Assembly (NCBI GenBank): GCA_034401135.1
Contig: JAWZSP010000005.1
Span: 2,976,001-3,040,000, forward strand
Source of the DNA: Volutella citrinella
Lineage: Eukaryota; Ascomycota; Sordariomycetes; Hypocreales; Nectriaceae
Length of the DNA stretch: 64,000 nucleotides
Reading direction: 5' to 3'
Below are positions 12,680 to 24,537 of this stretch, one piece after another; within the stretch, counting starts at the first letter, position 1; every line of letters begins with the position of its first letter. The notes below the pieces were generated by a model. The model was not told the DNA's origin. It ran no database searches and worked only from the letters and a program-made list of their open reading frames with translations. The position numbers and the translations under genes are program-made.

Positions 12680-13685
12680 CTAGCAACACTTTCGTCGTTC
12701 TTTACGTTGCTCTTGCTGCATTGCTTCGTTGGTCTGTGAGCCGGCGCGATCGACAGGGATGACAGGCGCAAAACCAGGGGAAAACATCCAGCTTCTCCGG
12801 TCGCGACCGACACGGAAGCTGCCGCGCGGGTTCATTCCGTCGAAGTAGCCGCCGTCCATTCCAGTCTCGTAACCGGGATCTCCCGGGGTAGCAGTTGCTG
12901 TCAACAGGGCTTGCTGCATCTTGCGGTTTTGCTCAACCAGCTTTCGGGTCACGACTCGAAACACTTCTTCCACACCCTCACCACTCTCTGCGCTGATTTC
13001 GTGGCAAGCATCCCAGCCCACCTCTTGCCCCCAGAACCCAGAGCTGCGCTTTGAACTTGGGCTGCGTGGCTCAACCGCCGGGGTCTGAGCAGTGGTACCT
13101 GAACCGGGTGTTGGCAGACCAGATAAGGGCGCAGGTACGTTGAAGGGTGTCGCGGTGGGTGGTGGCGTACTTCCGAGGCCTGGGGCAAGGTTCTCGGCGA
13201 CGTATGCGATGCAGCGTTCAAACGGGACTTGACGGGCGGAGGGATCGCGAGCGACGATATCGGCCTTTGTTCCGACGACGTGGAGAACAACGTCGTGTGG
13301 CAAGTTTTGTCGCAATTCGGTCAACCAGACTCCCATGTCAGCAAAGGACTGCGCATCTGTGATACTGTAACAGAGAATGCACGCGTTGGCGCCGCGGTAG
13401 TAGAGACGAGAAATCGATCGGAATCGCTCCTGTCCGGCTAGCGGTGCACATGTCAGCAAGGTACTGATGGAGATTTATCTATGGAAACCAACCGGTGTCC
13501 CAGATCTGAAGACGAACAACCGTATCAGAATCGGAGTCGACGACGCGCTTGGTGAGGAAACTGGCGCCAACAGTCGAGGTGATCTGGGCAGGGTTAAAAG
13601 CACCCTTGCAGTAGCGCATGACGAGCGACGTCTTGCCGACGCCCTGCGCGCCGAGGACGACGATCTTGGCCTCGAGCGACGACAT
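12680..13685 (-). CDS. Atypical Rab-family GTPase
   Basis: This is a small GTPase that should act in vesicle traffic. Exons are 13685-13493 and 13437-12680 with a 55-bp intron inside the DTAG motif, giving 316 residues, well above the usual 200-220. The P-loop GAQGVGKTS is at residues 12-20 and WDTAGQE holds the catalytic Gln67. RYYRG-type switch II is seen as RLYYRG. The base-recognition motif is TKAD (121-124) rather than NKxD, followed by a Pro/Ser/Thr-rich insert of roughly 45 residues before the SAESG loop. A long tail ends in KCC, fitting geranylgeranylation. The TKxD form and the start of the fold remind me of Rab24; Rab5/Rab21-like is the alternative. An upstream in-frame ATG at 13727 would add 14 residues. 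Confidence 0.85.
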
Positions 13686-14794
13686 GGCGCTGGCTGAGCC
13701 GGCGTCAAAGGGTGGGAGGAAGGACACTCGTGGCTCAATGGAGTGAGAAAGAAGAGTCGAAGAATCGGAAGGAGATGGGAGGGGAAAGCAAGAGGGCTAA
13801 GAAACGAAGATCGCCGTCGAGGCGCGATACGGGTGGGAATGCAAAGAGCCCGGCCGTCAGGCTGTCGCCGAATCGTCGTAGCAGTGGCAGATGATGATGT
13901 GCGCGCGCGGGCACGGGCACTGGGCGCGGGGCCGGCTTGGAGCCTTGGAAAGGCCGTGCGGGCGGGTTCAAGCAACTCGGGACTGGGCAGCAAGAGAATG
14001 AGGCATCTTGAAAATGGACCGCGCGCAACCTCAGACTCTGGTGCGGGCGATGCTGCCCGTGGAACCGGTTGAGCGGGTTTGAAGAGCTGGAGCTGAGGAG
14101 AGGAGAGAGAGTCGGAGGATGGGGAAGGCTGCATTTGTTTTTTGGTGTGACCCTGGGCTGAGCCTGGGCCTGCCGAGATGAAAATCCAATGCGACCCTGA
14201 CGCCTTCCCTGCCGGGCAGCCTTCTGTTTGCAGCTTCTAGGGGCGGGCGCACACGTACGAGCGCTGACGGGCAGCGCATCAGCCAGCAACCCAGGGCCTT
14301 CGTAGCCTATAGCATGGAGCATTGCCCTCCCCGGCTGCCGGGGTGCATCGCTTCGAGCCGGCGGACCAGTGCAGCGCGTTGCGGGTTCTTGGCGGCTCAG
14401 TGAGTAACACGGGACCAACCAGCGGGCGAATATGACCTAGCGGGGGATCAGCCCCCGCAGCGATGGGCGTCCTGGTACTGGAGACGGCCTTCACGTGGGC
14501 TCCCGGCACAGCGTGGCAATCACTGGCATGGCATGTGCCACCCCCCATCAGCCACTCATGGCCAAGAGCATTGCTCAGATGGGCGACCCGGCGACGTCAT
14601 TGCTGGCCCCTCCACTGAACCGGAGGATTGACAACTTCACAACTGAGACTGGACGCTAATGAGGAGTGTGCCCTCACCGCTATATTCTTATCTGGCCGCC
14701 TGTGAAGCCATACCAATGCATGTATTTCAGCTACCAACCAAGACACGGGCTGCGAGAGGAAGCCCCTGCTTCTGTACTGCCCAATGTGCAGTTC
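13686..14794. other. Rab upstream region
   Basis: This holds the promoter of the minus-strand Rab gene and the 3' flank of the ankyrin gene. Open frames on both strands here are GC-driven and lack family motifs. Confidence 0.45.
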
Positions 14795-17700
14795 CTACGC
14801 CTTCCTCTCGAGCACCACACCCGCACCTTCGATCGCCTCAATGTCTTTGGCGGACAACTCAATCTCCTCGGCCTCGGCGGCCCGCATTCTGTCCCACCAG
14901 TGGTCGTAGAAGTACTGCTCAAACGGCTGCTTGAGTGCCTTGAAGCTCTCGGCGAATTTGTCAGTCAAAACATCCAGACGCGCTGCCAGGTATCGGTCCT
15001 CGTCCTGGATCTCTTGGACGTCCTCACGGTCCGCCATGGTAATCAGACTGTGCTGACCACCCAGGATGCCTTCTGTAACGCTCATATTCGTCCTCTCGGG
15101 CTGCCAACGCTCGAACCGGCAGCAGGTATGCTTCATTCCCAGCCGGTGAAATGTGCAGACACGGATAATGCCCCGGATCGCGGTCGAGGGCAGCTCGCGA
15201 TGAGAATGGAGTGTGTCAACCTGTTCCACCAGGTCCCCCAGCATCATTGTCGACGAATGATCCCAAGCACGGCCGTCTCTTGTCCATTGGATAAGCCCAC
15301 ACGTCCGGGCTATGCGCTCAAGAGTGCCTCGTGCAAAGAGCGAGGCTGGCGAGCACCCATCGGGCGCACAATAGCAGGTGCAGCCATCACAACAACTGTT
15401 CCCAACTACATTCCAGAGCCCTGGGACCCCAACATGTCCACTAGGTAGCGATCCTTGCCAGAGGCTGTGCCCTAAGAGATTTGCCGTGCGGTGAACGGCT
15501 CTGGGGCACTGTTCAGGCTCCCCTTCTTGTTCCCTCGTCGGTTGGTCTCCGCCATAGGCTACGAGTGGAATGACAGCCTGGATGTCGGCGCCGTGGTCCA
15601 GGAACCATCCCATCAGGGCCACCACTCCACTCAACCCGACTTGGGTGATAAGATCAAAGTCCAGTGTCATGAGAGGAGTCAGGCCGTTGACCTTGACATC
15701 GACTTGATCGAGCCCAGCCTTGAACAGGGACTCTGCCACACCAACGGCCAGGAACCTAGAGTGATAGACCGAACCGGGATGGATGTTGCCGTGGTACCAA
15801 GGGATATCGACTCTGCGTTTGAGCAGACATTCGACTATTTCCAGTGCCTTTTCCTGTACCAAGAGTGTCCCATCCCTTTCGAACTGTTCCAGGGTCTCTC
15901 TCACAAGCCGCTTGTTGGCCATCACAGCGAGCTCCTGTCTCCGGCGGGCTAGTGCTTGGCAGAGGAGAGCGACGATTTTGTCAGACTGTCGCAGAGGCCC
16001 TGTGGGAGTGTTTGCGAATACCATGTCGTTTGGATCCTCACAGGAGAAACAGCGACTCGCCTTTAGGAGAAATTCAACGGAACCGGCCTCTCTCAGAGCG
16101 AGCGCGTAGTTCAGTGCTGTGTTGCCTTCTGTGTCTTCAGCGTCCACGATGGATGCAACAGTCTCGCCGCCCTCCTCAAGAAGGATCCTGACTCCTTCAG
16201 GCCATCCCACCGCCATATGAAGGGGAGTTTCTCCGTCCGGCCCCTTCTCGAGTAGGGAATCTGTAGTTGTCGCAAGGAGTGACCGGACATCTTCTTTGTT
16301 TTCGTTGAGTAGCGCTCGCGTCAGGGGCCCATAATCCTTTGCTTGGGTCGAGTTAGAACTCATCAGATCAACATGATTCGCCTGTCTACTCACGAGTTGG
16401 GATTCCGAACTGCTCTCTCTGATGCATGTGTAAGTTGGATAGTCCTCCGATGGAGGACAAGGGTCTGGTCGATTCGCTGTTTTCGTTGACCAGCTTTGCC
16501 CCGTATTCCGTCATGTTCTTGGCAAGCAAAGCTCGGGAAGTTTGAACTTGGCCGTCTGAAGGTGTAGGAGAGTAGGCTACGCTGACAACTTGGTACAGAG
16601 GAGTCCTGTGCTTGTGTTAAAGTATAATTCACTGACACGCCAGAGCGGGAAAATGTGTGCGCACCAGTTTCCGTCATTGATGGGGACACCCAGGTCGACG
16701 AGTTCCTTCATAAATCGCAGCAAGAGCACCACGCTGCCTCTGTCCAAGGCCAATCGCACAGGATGGCGTACGTACTACTCCCAGGTGAGCGCTCTGAAGC
16801 CAACAAGGATAAAAAGACTCACGTGAAGCAAATTCTCACCCCAACGGGTCACGTCAGTTGGCCCAGCCTTGCCTTCACTGAAGCATACAATTAGATCATC
16901 CACGCAGTCCTGGAACACTTTTTCGAGTTCATCCATCGGCAAACTTCTCGCGAACTTCTCCATGGCCCCAATCACGAGGCGGAAAGCTGGGGATTTGTCG
17001 TGGTCGACGGTTGCCCGTAAAGTCATGGCGGTGGAAATCTGCATGCCCTGGAAGAGTGCGTGCTGGGAGTGCTGGACCACGATCTTGTACTTGAAGACGT
17101 AATCAAACAGCGCAATCTTCCCCCAGTACTCCCTTTTCTTCTTGCCGGTGAGCCTCAGAATGCATGTTCTGTCATGTTGGCCGGAGGATGCAGCCACGCA
17201 GCGACAGCGCGAGCTCCTCAGGGGCTGGTGAGATACGGGCATTGCGAATTGTCGAATGTCCTGTCCGTCGTCTCCAGCCAGCGGGGTCCAGGAACCCAGT
17301 GTGCTTGAACGCGAGAAGGAAGACTGATAAGACGGTGGCGCCTTGGCCCTGGAATTAGTCATGGCCACGGGGGCATATTGGATGTCCTGCGCCACTGTTT
17401 GACCCTGAGGCGTAGGGATAGAGTTTTGGACATCATCCCGTTGGCTTCGCAACGAGGCCTCTATTCTGGTCACGCTGCTACCTATCTCCGTGATGGCGGG
17501 CAAAGCCTGGGATACTTGGAGGGCCAATCTGTCCAAGTGTGATTTCTGCGCGAGCAAATCCGAACTCAGTTTGTCTATGCCGCCGAGGGCGCCTTCGTTG
17601 GTATTCAGGAGTGTATCGCTAACGCAGGAGTGTCAGCGCGTCATGTGCAAACCCTACCCTCGGGAACCATCTCACTAGTTCAGCAGATTCAGCAGGATAT

Positions 17701-18091
17701 TGAACAGGTCCTTCAGCTCACGTCGCAGCGTGTCGATCTTTGGCTTGTCGAACGGAAAAGAAAGCTTTCGGGCGATGTGTCGGATGTCCCCGTTGGACGC
17801 TGTGCCTCGCGAGTATCGCAGATGCAGCTTCTCGAACTCGTCCAGACATGGTTTGCAGGCATCGAGACAATTCTGGATCAATGGCCTAAGCGATTTCCGT
17901 TGGACAGGGTCATCTCCCTGCTTTCCTTCTTCTCGCAACGCGCAAAACAGTAATTCGAGGTCCTTGGCAGCATAGTGGAGCTTGTCAAGATCCGCCGATC
18001 TCGTCCGATAGTCTCGCGAGTATTCGATGACACCCTTGGAAACCCTCAGCCCAAAGTCCACTACACCAATGAAGGCGCCAGCGAGTTCCAT
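14795..18091 (-). CDS. HeLo-like/STAND N-terminal domain plus ankyrin-repeat protein
   Basis: I assemble five exons on the minus strand: 18091-17676, 17618-16823, 16774-16633, 16555-16394 and 16341-14795. Together they give 1020 residues with all phases closing; the third donor (GTGAAT) is the least certain. Residues 1 to about 140 (start MELAGAFIGVVDFGLRV) form a helical region like the N-terminal domain of fungal STAND/HeLo-like proteins. A predicted coiled coil and a linker follow, then ankyrin-like units such as GENLLH, LALDRGS and ETPLHMAVGWPEGVRILLE. A Cys-rich stretch (CCDGCTCYCAPDGC) and an acidic C-terminal helix follow. No P-loop or NACHT domain is present. Fungal relatives belong to the incompatibility and stress-sensing repertoire, but no function can be assigned. 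An ATG at 18121 would add 10 residues. Confidence 0.75.
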
Positions 18092-18679
18092 CAGGTCGGT
18101 AAGGAAATTCTTGCAAGGCAAGGTAAGAATCGTAGTTGCGATTGTTTCGCAACCAGTTGAGCACCAGGCTTCAGGCTCCAGCTAAGCGCCGGCCTCCAGC
18201 CGCCCACCCCAGGCCTGCATGTTTGAGGGGCCGCTTGTTGGGCTTGCACAACCAACAGTCTGTTCCATGATCGGCTTGTTGCCTGCACAAGGCTGACCAG
18301 GGGGGCTTGACCTAGCGGTTAATGTCCAATTAAACCCATTTATACCGAGAAAGGTGCCAACACACGATTTTCCTACCACCAGATTCCCCACGAAGACCGT
18401 CTACTTCAGCGCATCGCACGGCAAGGCAGATTTTGGCAGTTCGCAGGGCATGATGGGCAATTTGATGACCAATGACGCGATGGCGTGTGAACTTTTCGCT
18501 CTTTTCCTTCATCCGGGGAATAATCTATCGTTTTCTAGGGTCCACCCGCATCGTCATGTCGCACAGCGGCTGCGCAGGACGCATTGAAATCTCAGATCTT
18601 CAATATCCCCCAAATGCCTGACGCTCCACTCGCTTCTAACCGTCTAGACTCACAGCTTTTGATAGTAACTCGCATTGTT
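18092..18679. other. Ankyrin-gene promoter and permease 3' flank
   Basis: These 588 bp hold the upstream region of the ankyrin gene and the 3' flank of the permease gene, both on the minus strand. Nothing else was recognised. Confidence 0.45.
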
Positions 18680-20526
18680 TCAGTGAGCGAAACGGAAGTC
18701 AAGTCGCCGGCTACCCTCGTCCTTGGTTGTAGCCAAGTAATGGTCCTTTTCAGCTTGAGTCATGGCATTCCAAGCCGTCTCTCGCTGCTTGTTCCTCCAA
18801 ACGTAATAGAACTTGATTAAGACTGAGAAAACGGCATTCCAAGCAATGACTCCCAGGAGGATCTTGTTTCCGCGACGGTAGAAGGGCTTGTCATCCGCCC
18901 GGTAAACCTGTTGATGGCCAAGTCAGCAGGAGTCCTCAACTTGGAGAGAAAATGAATATACTCACATTCGAACCCATGATGCTACTCGCCTGGACCGTCA
19001 TGTTGTACAATGCACTACCTACAGTCCTCGTCCGGACTGAACCAGCATTTCTGGATGTGATTCCGACTAGGAGGAAATGTCAGCGCTGAGAGAAGGGCTG
19101 CCACCAAATTCGGCTCTTACCAAGTATTGAATGAACATAAGGGAATCCAACGATCAAAGTGGTGACGGTGTAGCGCGTCCAGGCGCTGGCGTCATCGGGC
19201 AGCAGCAACAGTGCAAGGAATAGGGGGAACAGCCAGACTGAGTAAAATAGGACAATGAGGAATCGGTTGTTGATCTTCTCGGACACCCAGGACCAGAATA
19301 TCAGCTGGAAAATGAAGATTGCAAAGGCTGGAACGGTAAGCAGGTTGGTCTGGAGCGTGTTGAAGCCGAGCTGGCGCAGGTTCAGGGTCAGGTATGCGTT
19401 GATCGGCCGGATGGGCAGCATGAGGGTGAGGCCGAGCAGGTAGATTGGCCAGAGATCGACGTCTGTGAGTGAGTTCCACAGCAGTTTCAACGTCAAGCCC
19501 TGGCGGTTGTGCATGCCACCCTTGGAAACGTGTGAGTATGGTGTCTCAAAGGACTGGACGGCAACGAGGGAAGCATACCTTGCTAGGGTCATCGCGCAGG
19601 ATCCGGTTGACCATGACGACCTCTTCGCGCTCATTGAACCAGCCGTCTTTTCCGCGGAACCAACTGGCGGTCTGGGTCGGACTGGGAGGCAGGTAAAAGT
19701 ACGACAGGATGCCAATGATGCCAGTTAGACCACCCTCCAGAGCAAACATCCATCGCCAGCCCTCCCATCCGCCAATTCCCCTCATCTGAAGAATTCCCAC
19801 GGCCAAGAACGCTGCAATAATCTGGGTAAGGTAGGACGAGGTGTAGAAGTAGCTCAGCCTGATGGGGAGCTCCTTGCTGGTGTAGAAGTATGTCAAGTAC
19901 AGAATGGCATCGGGGATGAAGCCCCCCTCGAGCAAGCCTAGAAGCGCCCGTGTTGCATAGTAGCTTGCCTCACCTTTGAGAAGACTCTGGCAGGCGGCGA
20001 CGGTGCTCCAGCTGATCATCTGGATAGGAATCCATACGTCGGGGCCGAGTTTCTTGGAGACCATTTGGGATGGAAGCTCGGCGAGAAGAAAGGACAGATA
20101 AAAAATGGTCATTCCGTAGTTGTATTGGTTGGTGGAAAGGCCTAGGTCGTCGAGCATGTTGTCCGAGAGCGCCTGGTTGATGTTGCCTCGGTCGAGTTGA
20201 AGGGAAAAGAACATCAGGCAGACCCATGAGCAGATCCTGTAGTCAAGCTGGGCAAACTAAGCGGGATCCAATTTGTGAGACGAGGTCTATGGTCATACCT
20301 TCTTGACCAGCCGCTTCTCCTCCTTCTCAGTCCACTCCGCGTTGGGATCATAGCGGTGCCGGCCCTCATACTCGGGGATCGGTTCGTAGAGCTGACTTGA
20401 GCCACCTGCAGCAAAGACCTGATCTCCAGAGGGTTTGTCGGGGACTGATTCTGAGGTTTGCGAACCCCGAGTCACTTCTCCGTCCGAGTCGGATTGGTTT
20501 TTCTGGGGTTTCGTCAAATCAGACAT
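18680..20526 (-). CDS. MFS permease, Dal5/allantoate-type anion:cation symporter family
   Basis: This is a plasma-membrane transporter, probably for an organic acid, vitamin or nitrogen compound; the substrate cannot be read from sequence. Five exons (20526-20299, 20256-19579, 19520-19121, 19066-18966, 18907-18680) give 544 residues, typical for the family. A hydrophilic N-terminus ending in EKEEKRLVKK is followed by about 12 membrane segments. Family hallmarks include LDRGNINQALSDNM after TM1, RALLGLLEGGFIPDAILYL, and the late motif SRNAGSVRTRTVGSALYNM with NVYRADDKPFYRRGN. The joins DDPSK-GGMHN and HSIL-VGITSRN support introns 2 and 3. Intron 1 is only 42 bp. Confidence 0.9.
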
Positions 20527-20605
20527 GGTTGCTGTCTCGACTTGAACGGAAGGGATCCGGATGCTTTGTTTGGCAAGTAAAAAGCAAAGAACTCAATCCG
20601 ATAGG

Positions 20606-20612
20606 TTTTATA
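20606..20612 (-). promoter_or_regulatory. TATA box upstream of MFS permease
   Basis: TATAAAA on the minus strand, 80 bp upstream of the permease ATG at 20526. Position and match are good, but its use is inferred. Confidence 0.5.
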
Positions 20613-21485
20613 TGCAACAGTTGCCCAGTATCTTACAATAGCCGAGCTAATGGTGCAATTCGACTGGACTCCTCTACCATGGGTCAGGATGCGCATCTCC
20701 GAGGACACCGGCTAATTCTACAATGTGTTCCTGAGGGAAACGTGCACGACATGACCGATACCGCAGCAAACTCATCTCGAAACATGGGATATTTTACGCG
20801 TTGCCCATGTCTTCAACACCGATTCATCACTACATGTAGGGTCTCAATGGTGTGACGATGCCAGGCACGAGGCTTGTTCCGCGGACTTGGGCGTCAACCG
20901 AGGAGATGTCCATTTTGTCAAGTTTGAAATCCGAAAATATTACGTTGTTTAAAGACGGATCGTCTGTCTGAGCCCCCGGCGATTGGTACTTACCCATGGC
21001 CCATGGGGCGAGGGGTTGGATCACGTCAACGGATATGCGTATTGTACCATGCATGTCAGCGGCCCCAGACTAGGACGGGCCATTTAAGCTTAAGACAGCG
21101 GGAACTAAATTCCCCAGTGAGGGAATTGCGCCTTCGGGGCTATTTGGTGGCCATTTGCATGATTTTCGCGTAGGGGCTGTTGGATGAACGACGACAGGAA
21201 CGAGATGAAGGTCCCAAGGGAGCAACATGTGGCCGCTGCAAAGACAGACCAGAAGAGAGGATCCAAATTCAGCCCAAGTGCGCCAGAAAGGTCGACTAAC
21301 GAAGACCTGAACTTCGTTCATTAGTTGCGTCTATAGTAAAGAACAGGTTCAGTGAGCCAAATAAAAAAGCATGGTACCTCACAAAAACAAGCAGAAGGTG
21401 CGGACGGAACTGGGCCAAAAAGAGAAAGTAATAAGAGTATCAGGAATGCGATGAGGCAAAAAAAATTGGATGGCATGAGAGCAAT
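20613..21485. other. Intergenic, permease promoter to tRNA-Ile
   Basis: Apart from the permease promoter nothing was recognised; the part near 21350-21480 is A-rich. Confidence 0.45.
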
Positions 21486-21581
21486 GCTCCCGGCAGGGCT
21501 TGAACCTGCGACCTTCGCATCACTAAGACTGTCCGAGTGGAAGTATTAGTACGAAGCTCTAACCAACTGAGCTACGGAAGC
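21486..21581 (-). tRNA. tRNA-Ile(AAU) with intron
   Basis: Read on the minus strand, the acceptor stem GCTTCCG pairs with CGGGAGC (one U-G). The D arm is GCTC/GAGC, the T arm GCAGG/CCTGC with loop TTCAAGC, and the anticodon stem TCGTA/TGCGA. The loop CTAATA places AAT at the anticodon, to be read as inosine-AU for isoleucine. An intron of about 23 nt follows base 37, the canonical position for nuclear tRNA introns. The encoded length is 96 nt. Confidence 0.9.
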
Positions 21582-22744
21582 CGTCCAGATGGAAGCGGGT
21601 GACCCGCTTGTAGCTGACAGGGCGAGTGCAAATTGCGGCTAAGAGTAGGGGCGAGCCAGGACAGTGAACCTCTGATTCCTCTAAATGATCCCATCACCAC
21701 ATCCCTCTTCGCATTGGGATAGAATCATTTATCAGGTACGGCCCGCAAGGTTTTCGCTGCTGGGCGCGGCTTCTCGGCAGGGATTGAAACATGCATAAAC
21801 CTTAGGCGCAAGAGCATTGTGCATGAAAGAAGCTTGATTGGCACCCAACATTGACCGAGCCCAAGTTACAGTACCTGGTACAGTATTGATGCCGATGATG
21901 CTGCATTGAATGCTAATGCTCCAACTATGTGCCCCACTTGGGCAAGCATGCCTCTTGGCAGGCCTCTCTCTCGCGGTTCGATGAGATGAAACACTAGCCA
22001 CTCCGACTCATTGGCCTCAGAGACTCAGAGTCAACTCGCAGCGAGTGGCTGGCAGCGGCCTGTCGCGCCCGGGGTGGGCTACCTGCTCAGCCCCGCCCCA
22101 GCGCCACGTCGGCGACGGGGATCCACCAAACCGGTTTCCCGAAGCGCCCGTCAAGGCCCCGGAAGACTCTCAAAGGCCGCCATGACGCAAGCGCTCCCCC
22201 CGTGGCGAGCGGTGACATGCGCGCCAGACAGGGAAGACGACCGTCTTTGTTCTGGCATCCAATCACTCAAGTCACTCTCTCCTGGGCCTCTGCAGGGTCT
22301 CCTGACCAAGTTTGGGTCCTGACGGGCTTGTTCACTGGTGGCCGGAGCAGCTAATTGCCAGTTGCCAGCCATGCCGGTACTTGGTATGCCGTGGATGGCT
22401 CATCATGGCGGGCGGGCTGTTTGTTGATTCACACCCCCCACCACCGCCGGGAGGGCCTGGTCTGGGTGAAAACAGGTGAATCAGTGCCTGATTGACGCCC
22501 TTTGTCTCTGCCATGCAGCCCTTGCTTGTGTTGCATATGGCCTGGGCCCTGACGTCGGCCGGTCCAAGGCATGCTGTTCGCTGACCCGCGGGATGCATAT
22601 AAAACCCTCGTATTCCCAGCCTGGTGCGCGCGGGAGTCCTCTTTGATACCTTGGCTCTTGAGTCCGCAACTTAACTTTACATTCTCTACGCTCAGTATCA
22701 TCATCCTTTCCCAGGGAAACCCAAACGCAGAGTCGAAGCCCACC
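21582..22744. other. Intergenic, SUR7-type gene promoter
   Basis: GC-rich DNA without a supportable gene. The last part is the promoter and leader of the SUR7/PalI-type gene. Confidence 0.45.
22598..22604 (+). promoter_or_regulatory. TATA box upstream of SUR7/PalI-type gene
   Basis: TATAAAA, about 140 bp before the ATG at 22745, a sensible distance for a fungal TATA promoter with a leader near 100 nt. Confidence 0.6.
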
Positions 22745-23849
22745 ATGATTCTCTCGCGGCTTCTGGTCGTCTTCCCCCTGGTCTTGACCTTGGTGGCCTT
22801 TGTGCTGTCCTTCCTGGTCCTCTTCGCAGGCCATCAGGATGGCTTCATGGAAGACTACGCCATCGCCAGGGTAAGATCCTTCGGTATCATGATCCTCTCT
22901 CCTAGGCTAACACATTTCCCCAGCTCAACACGTCGATGCTCGGACAAAACATGATCACCGTTGATCGAACCAAGGACACAAAGGCTAACAAGAATGACGA
23001 CGGGAATGACAGCTTCCTTGACAAGATCAAGGACAAGGTCGGCGACAAGGTAGACGACATCAAGGACGACATCAAGGAAGGAATCAACAACGTCACCAGC
23101 GGCATCGCCGACAAGTTGGCAGACGAGCTGGGCATCTCCGAGTGGTACTCCATCCACGTCCTCGATGCCTGCCAGGGCGCCTACAAGCCCAACGCCACGA
23201 GTCCCGGTGCCGGCTTCAACGTCACCAACTGCACCGACTCGTCTCCCGACCGTAAGTGAAACGCCCTCGCCTGCTTGCGTGCCAGTCACGAACCGTGCTT
23301 ACTGACAATCTCCTTTTAGAGCGCTTCAACCTCACCGAGATGCTCGACCACGAGCTCGGCGTGGGCCCCTTCGCCCTCAACCTCGCAGACCTCAACTGGC
23401 CCGAGGAGATCCAGGAAGGCCTCGACGCCCTTAACAAGGCGCTCCTCGGCCTCTTCATCGTATACGTCCTGGCGATTGGCTTCTCGGGCCTCGCCATGTT
23501 CGGCTGCCTGGCCTACTTCTTTCTGGGCCGCGGCTGGGTGGCTGCCACGAACCTCGCCCTCTCTGGTCTCGCCGCTCTGTGCATGACCATTGGCAGCATC
23601 GTCGCCACAGCCGCCCCGTCGGAGGGCCTCAAAAAGGTCAACAAGTACGGCAAGCCCATTGGCCTCTCGGGAAGCGTGGGCACCAAGTTCATCATCATCA
23701 CCTGGATCGCCGCCGGCTTCATGTTGGCGGTGACGGCTTACTGGGCGGTGCAATTCTGCCTCCACAGGCGTAGCAGGAACAACAAGAGCAAGAAGGAGGC
23801 CGAACAGTCGGAAAAGCCGGAGCGCAACCCCCGAGAGTCTTCGGACTAG
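22745..23849 (+). CDS. SUR7/PalI-family plasma-membrane protein
   Basis: SUR7-type proteins are four-pass membrane proteins of eisosomes or cortical patches; PalI relatives assist ambient-pH sensing. Exons are 22745-22870, 22924-23251 and 23320-23849, giving 327 residues. TM1 is at about residues 4-27 and three further TM segments lie between about 195 and 300, including ALLGLFIVYVLAIGFSGLAM and IITWIAAGFMLAVTAYWAV. The extracellular loop carries a Cys pair (DAC...NC) and several NxT/S glycosylation sites. It also has an unusual lysine/aspartate-rich helical stretch (about residues 62-85). The C-terminus is basic and then acidic. The gene lies on the same strand as MscL, which starts 688 bp downstream. 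SUR7 versus PalI cannot be settled by eye. Confidence 0.85.
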
Positions 23850-24537
23850 AGGCTCGCGCCGCTCACATCACTCACAGAGAAAAGTATTAATGATTGACGA
23901 CGACGGCTAGAATGGACTCCCAAGACGCCCTGCTTTCTTGTTCTTGTTCTTTTGCTTTTTCCTTTGTCCCACAGCAATGTTGAAATTGGACCAGGCCGAC
24001 AACATGATACCCGTGGATTTCCCTCCACGACTGCGTTTGTATTTTTTTCGGGTTTCGTCACACCGGGTGCAGATTGTCAAGCACCCAGGCACCCGACGTG
24101 TCATTCAGGATAGATGCCGGGCTAGCTGGTCTACTCAGCTTTTACCAAACATACACACACTTTCATAAAAACCTGTGGCTCCCTCTGCTCTGTTGTCTGT
24201 GAATCAACCGTCATGCATGCGGCCCGCTGAATCAATGCGCTAACTAACCCCTGTCGTGCGCGCGGTCGCAGGATTGGCCACATGCGCTGAGCATCATCGT
24301 CCAGGCAGCTGAAGACAGGTTGCGACAGGGGCCAGCAAACAGGGCTGAGGGCGGGCGCTCATATGTCCCGCCAGGCCCCCAGTTGCGTCATTGCTCTATC
24401 GCTACCGTGTCTCACACACCTCATCGAGCCGCCAACCCATCCAAACAGGGAAACTCGGCGCCGTCGCTCGCCAGACGTCATTCTCAAGCCAATTGCCCCC
24501 AGAAAGACGATACGCTCGCCTTGGGCCTCCGCCTCCA
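23850..24537. other. Intergenic, MscL promoter
   Basis: This holds the 3' flank of the SUR7-type gene and the MscL promoter. The reading frame of MscL stays open upstream to 24391, but without an ATG that fits better than 24538. Confidence 0.45.
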
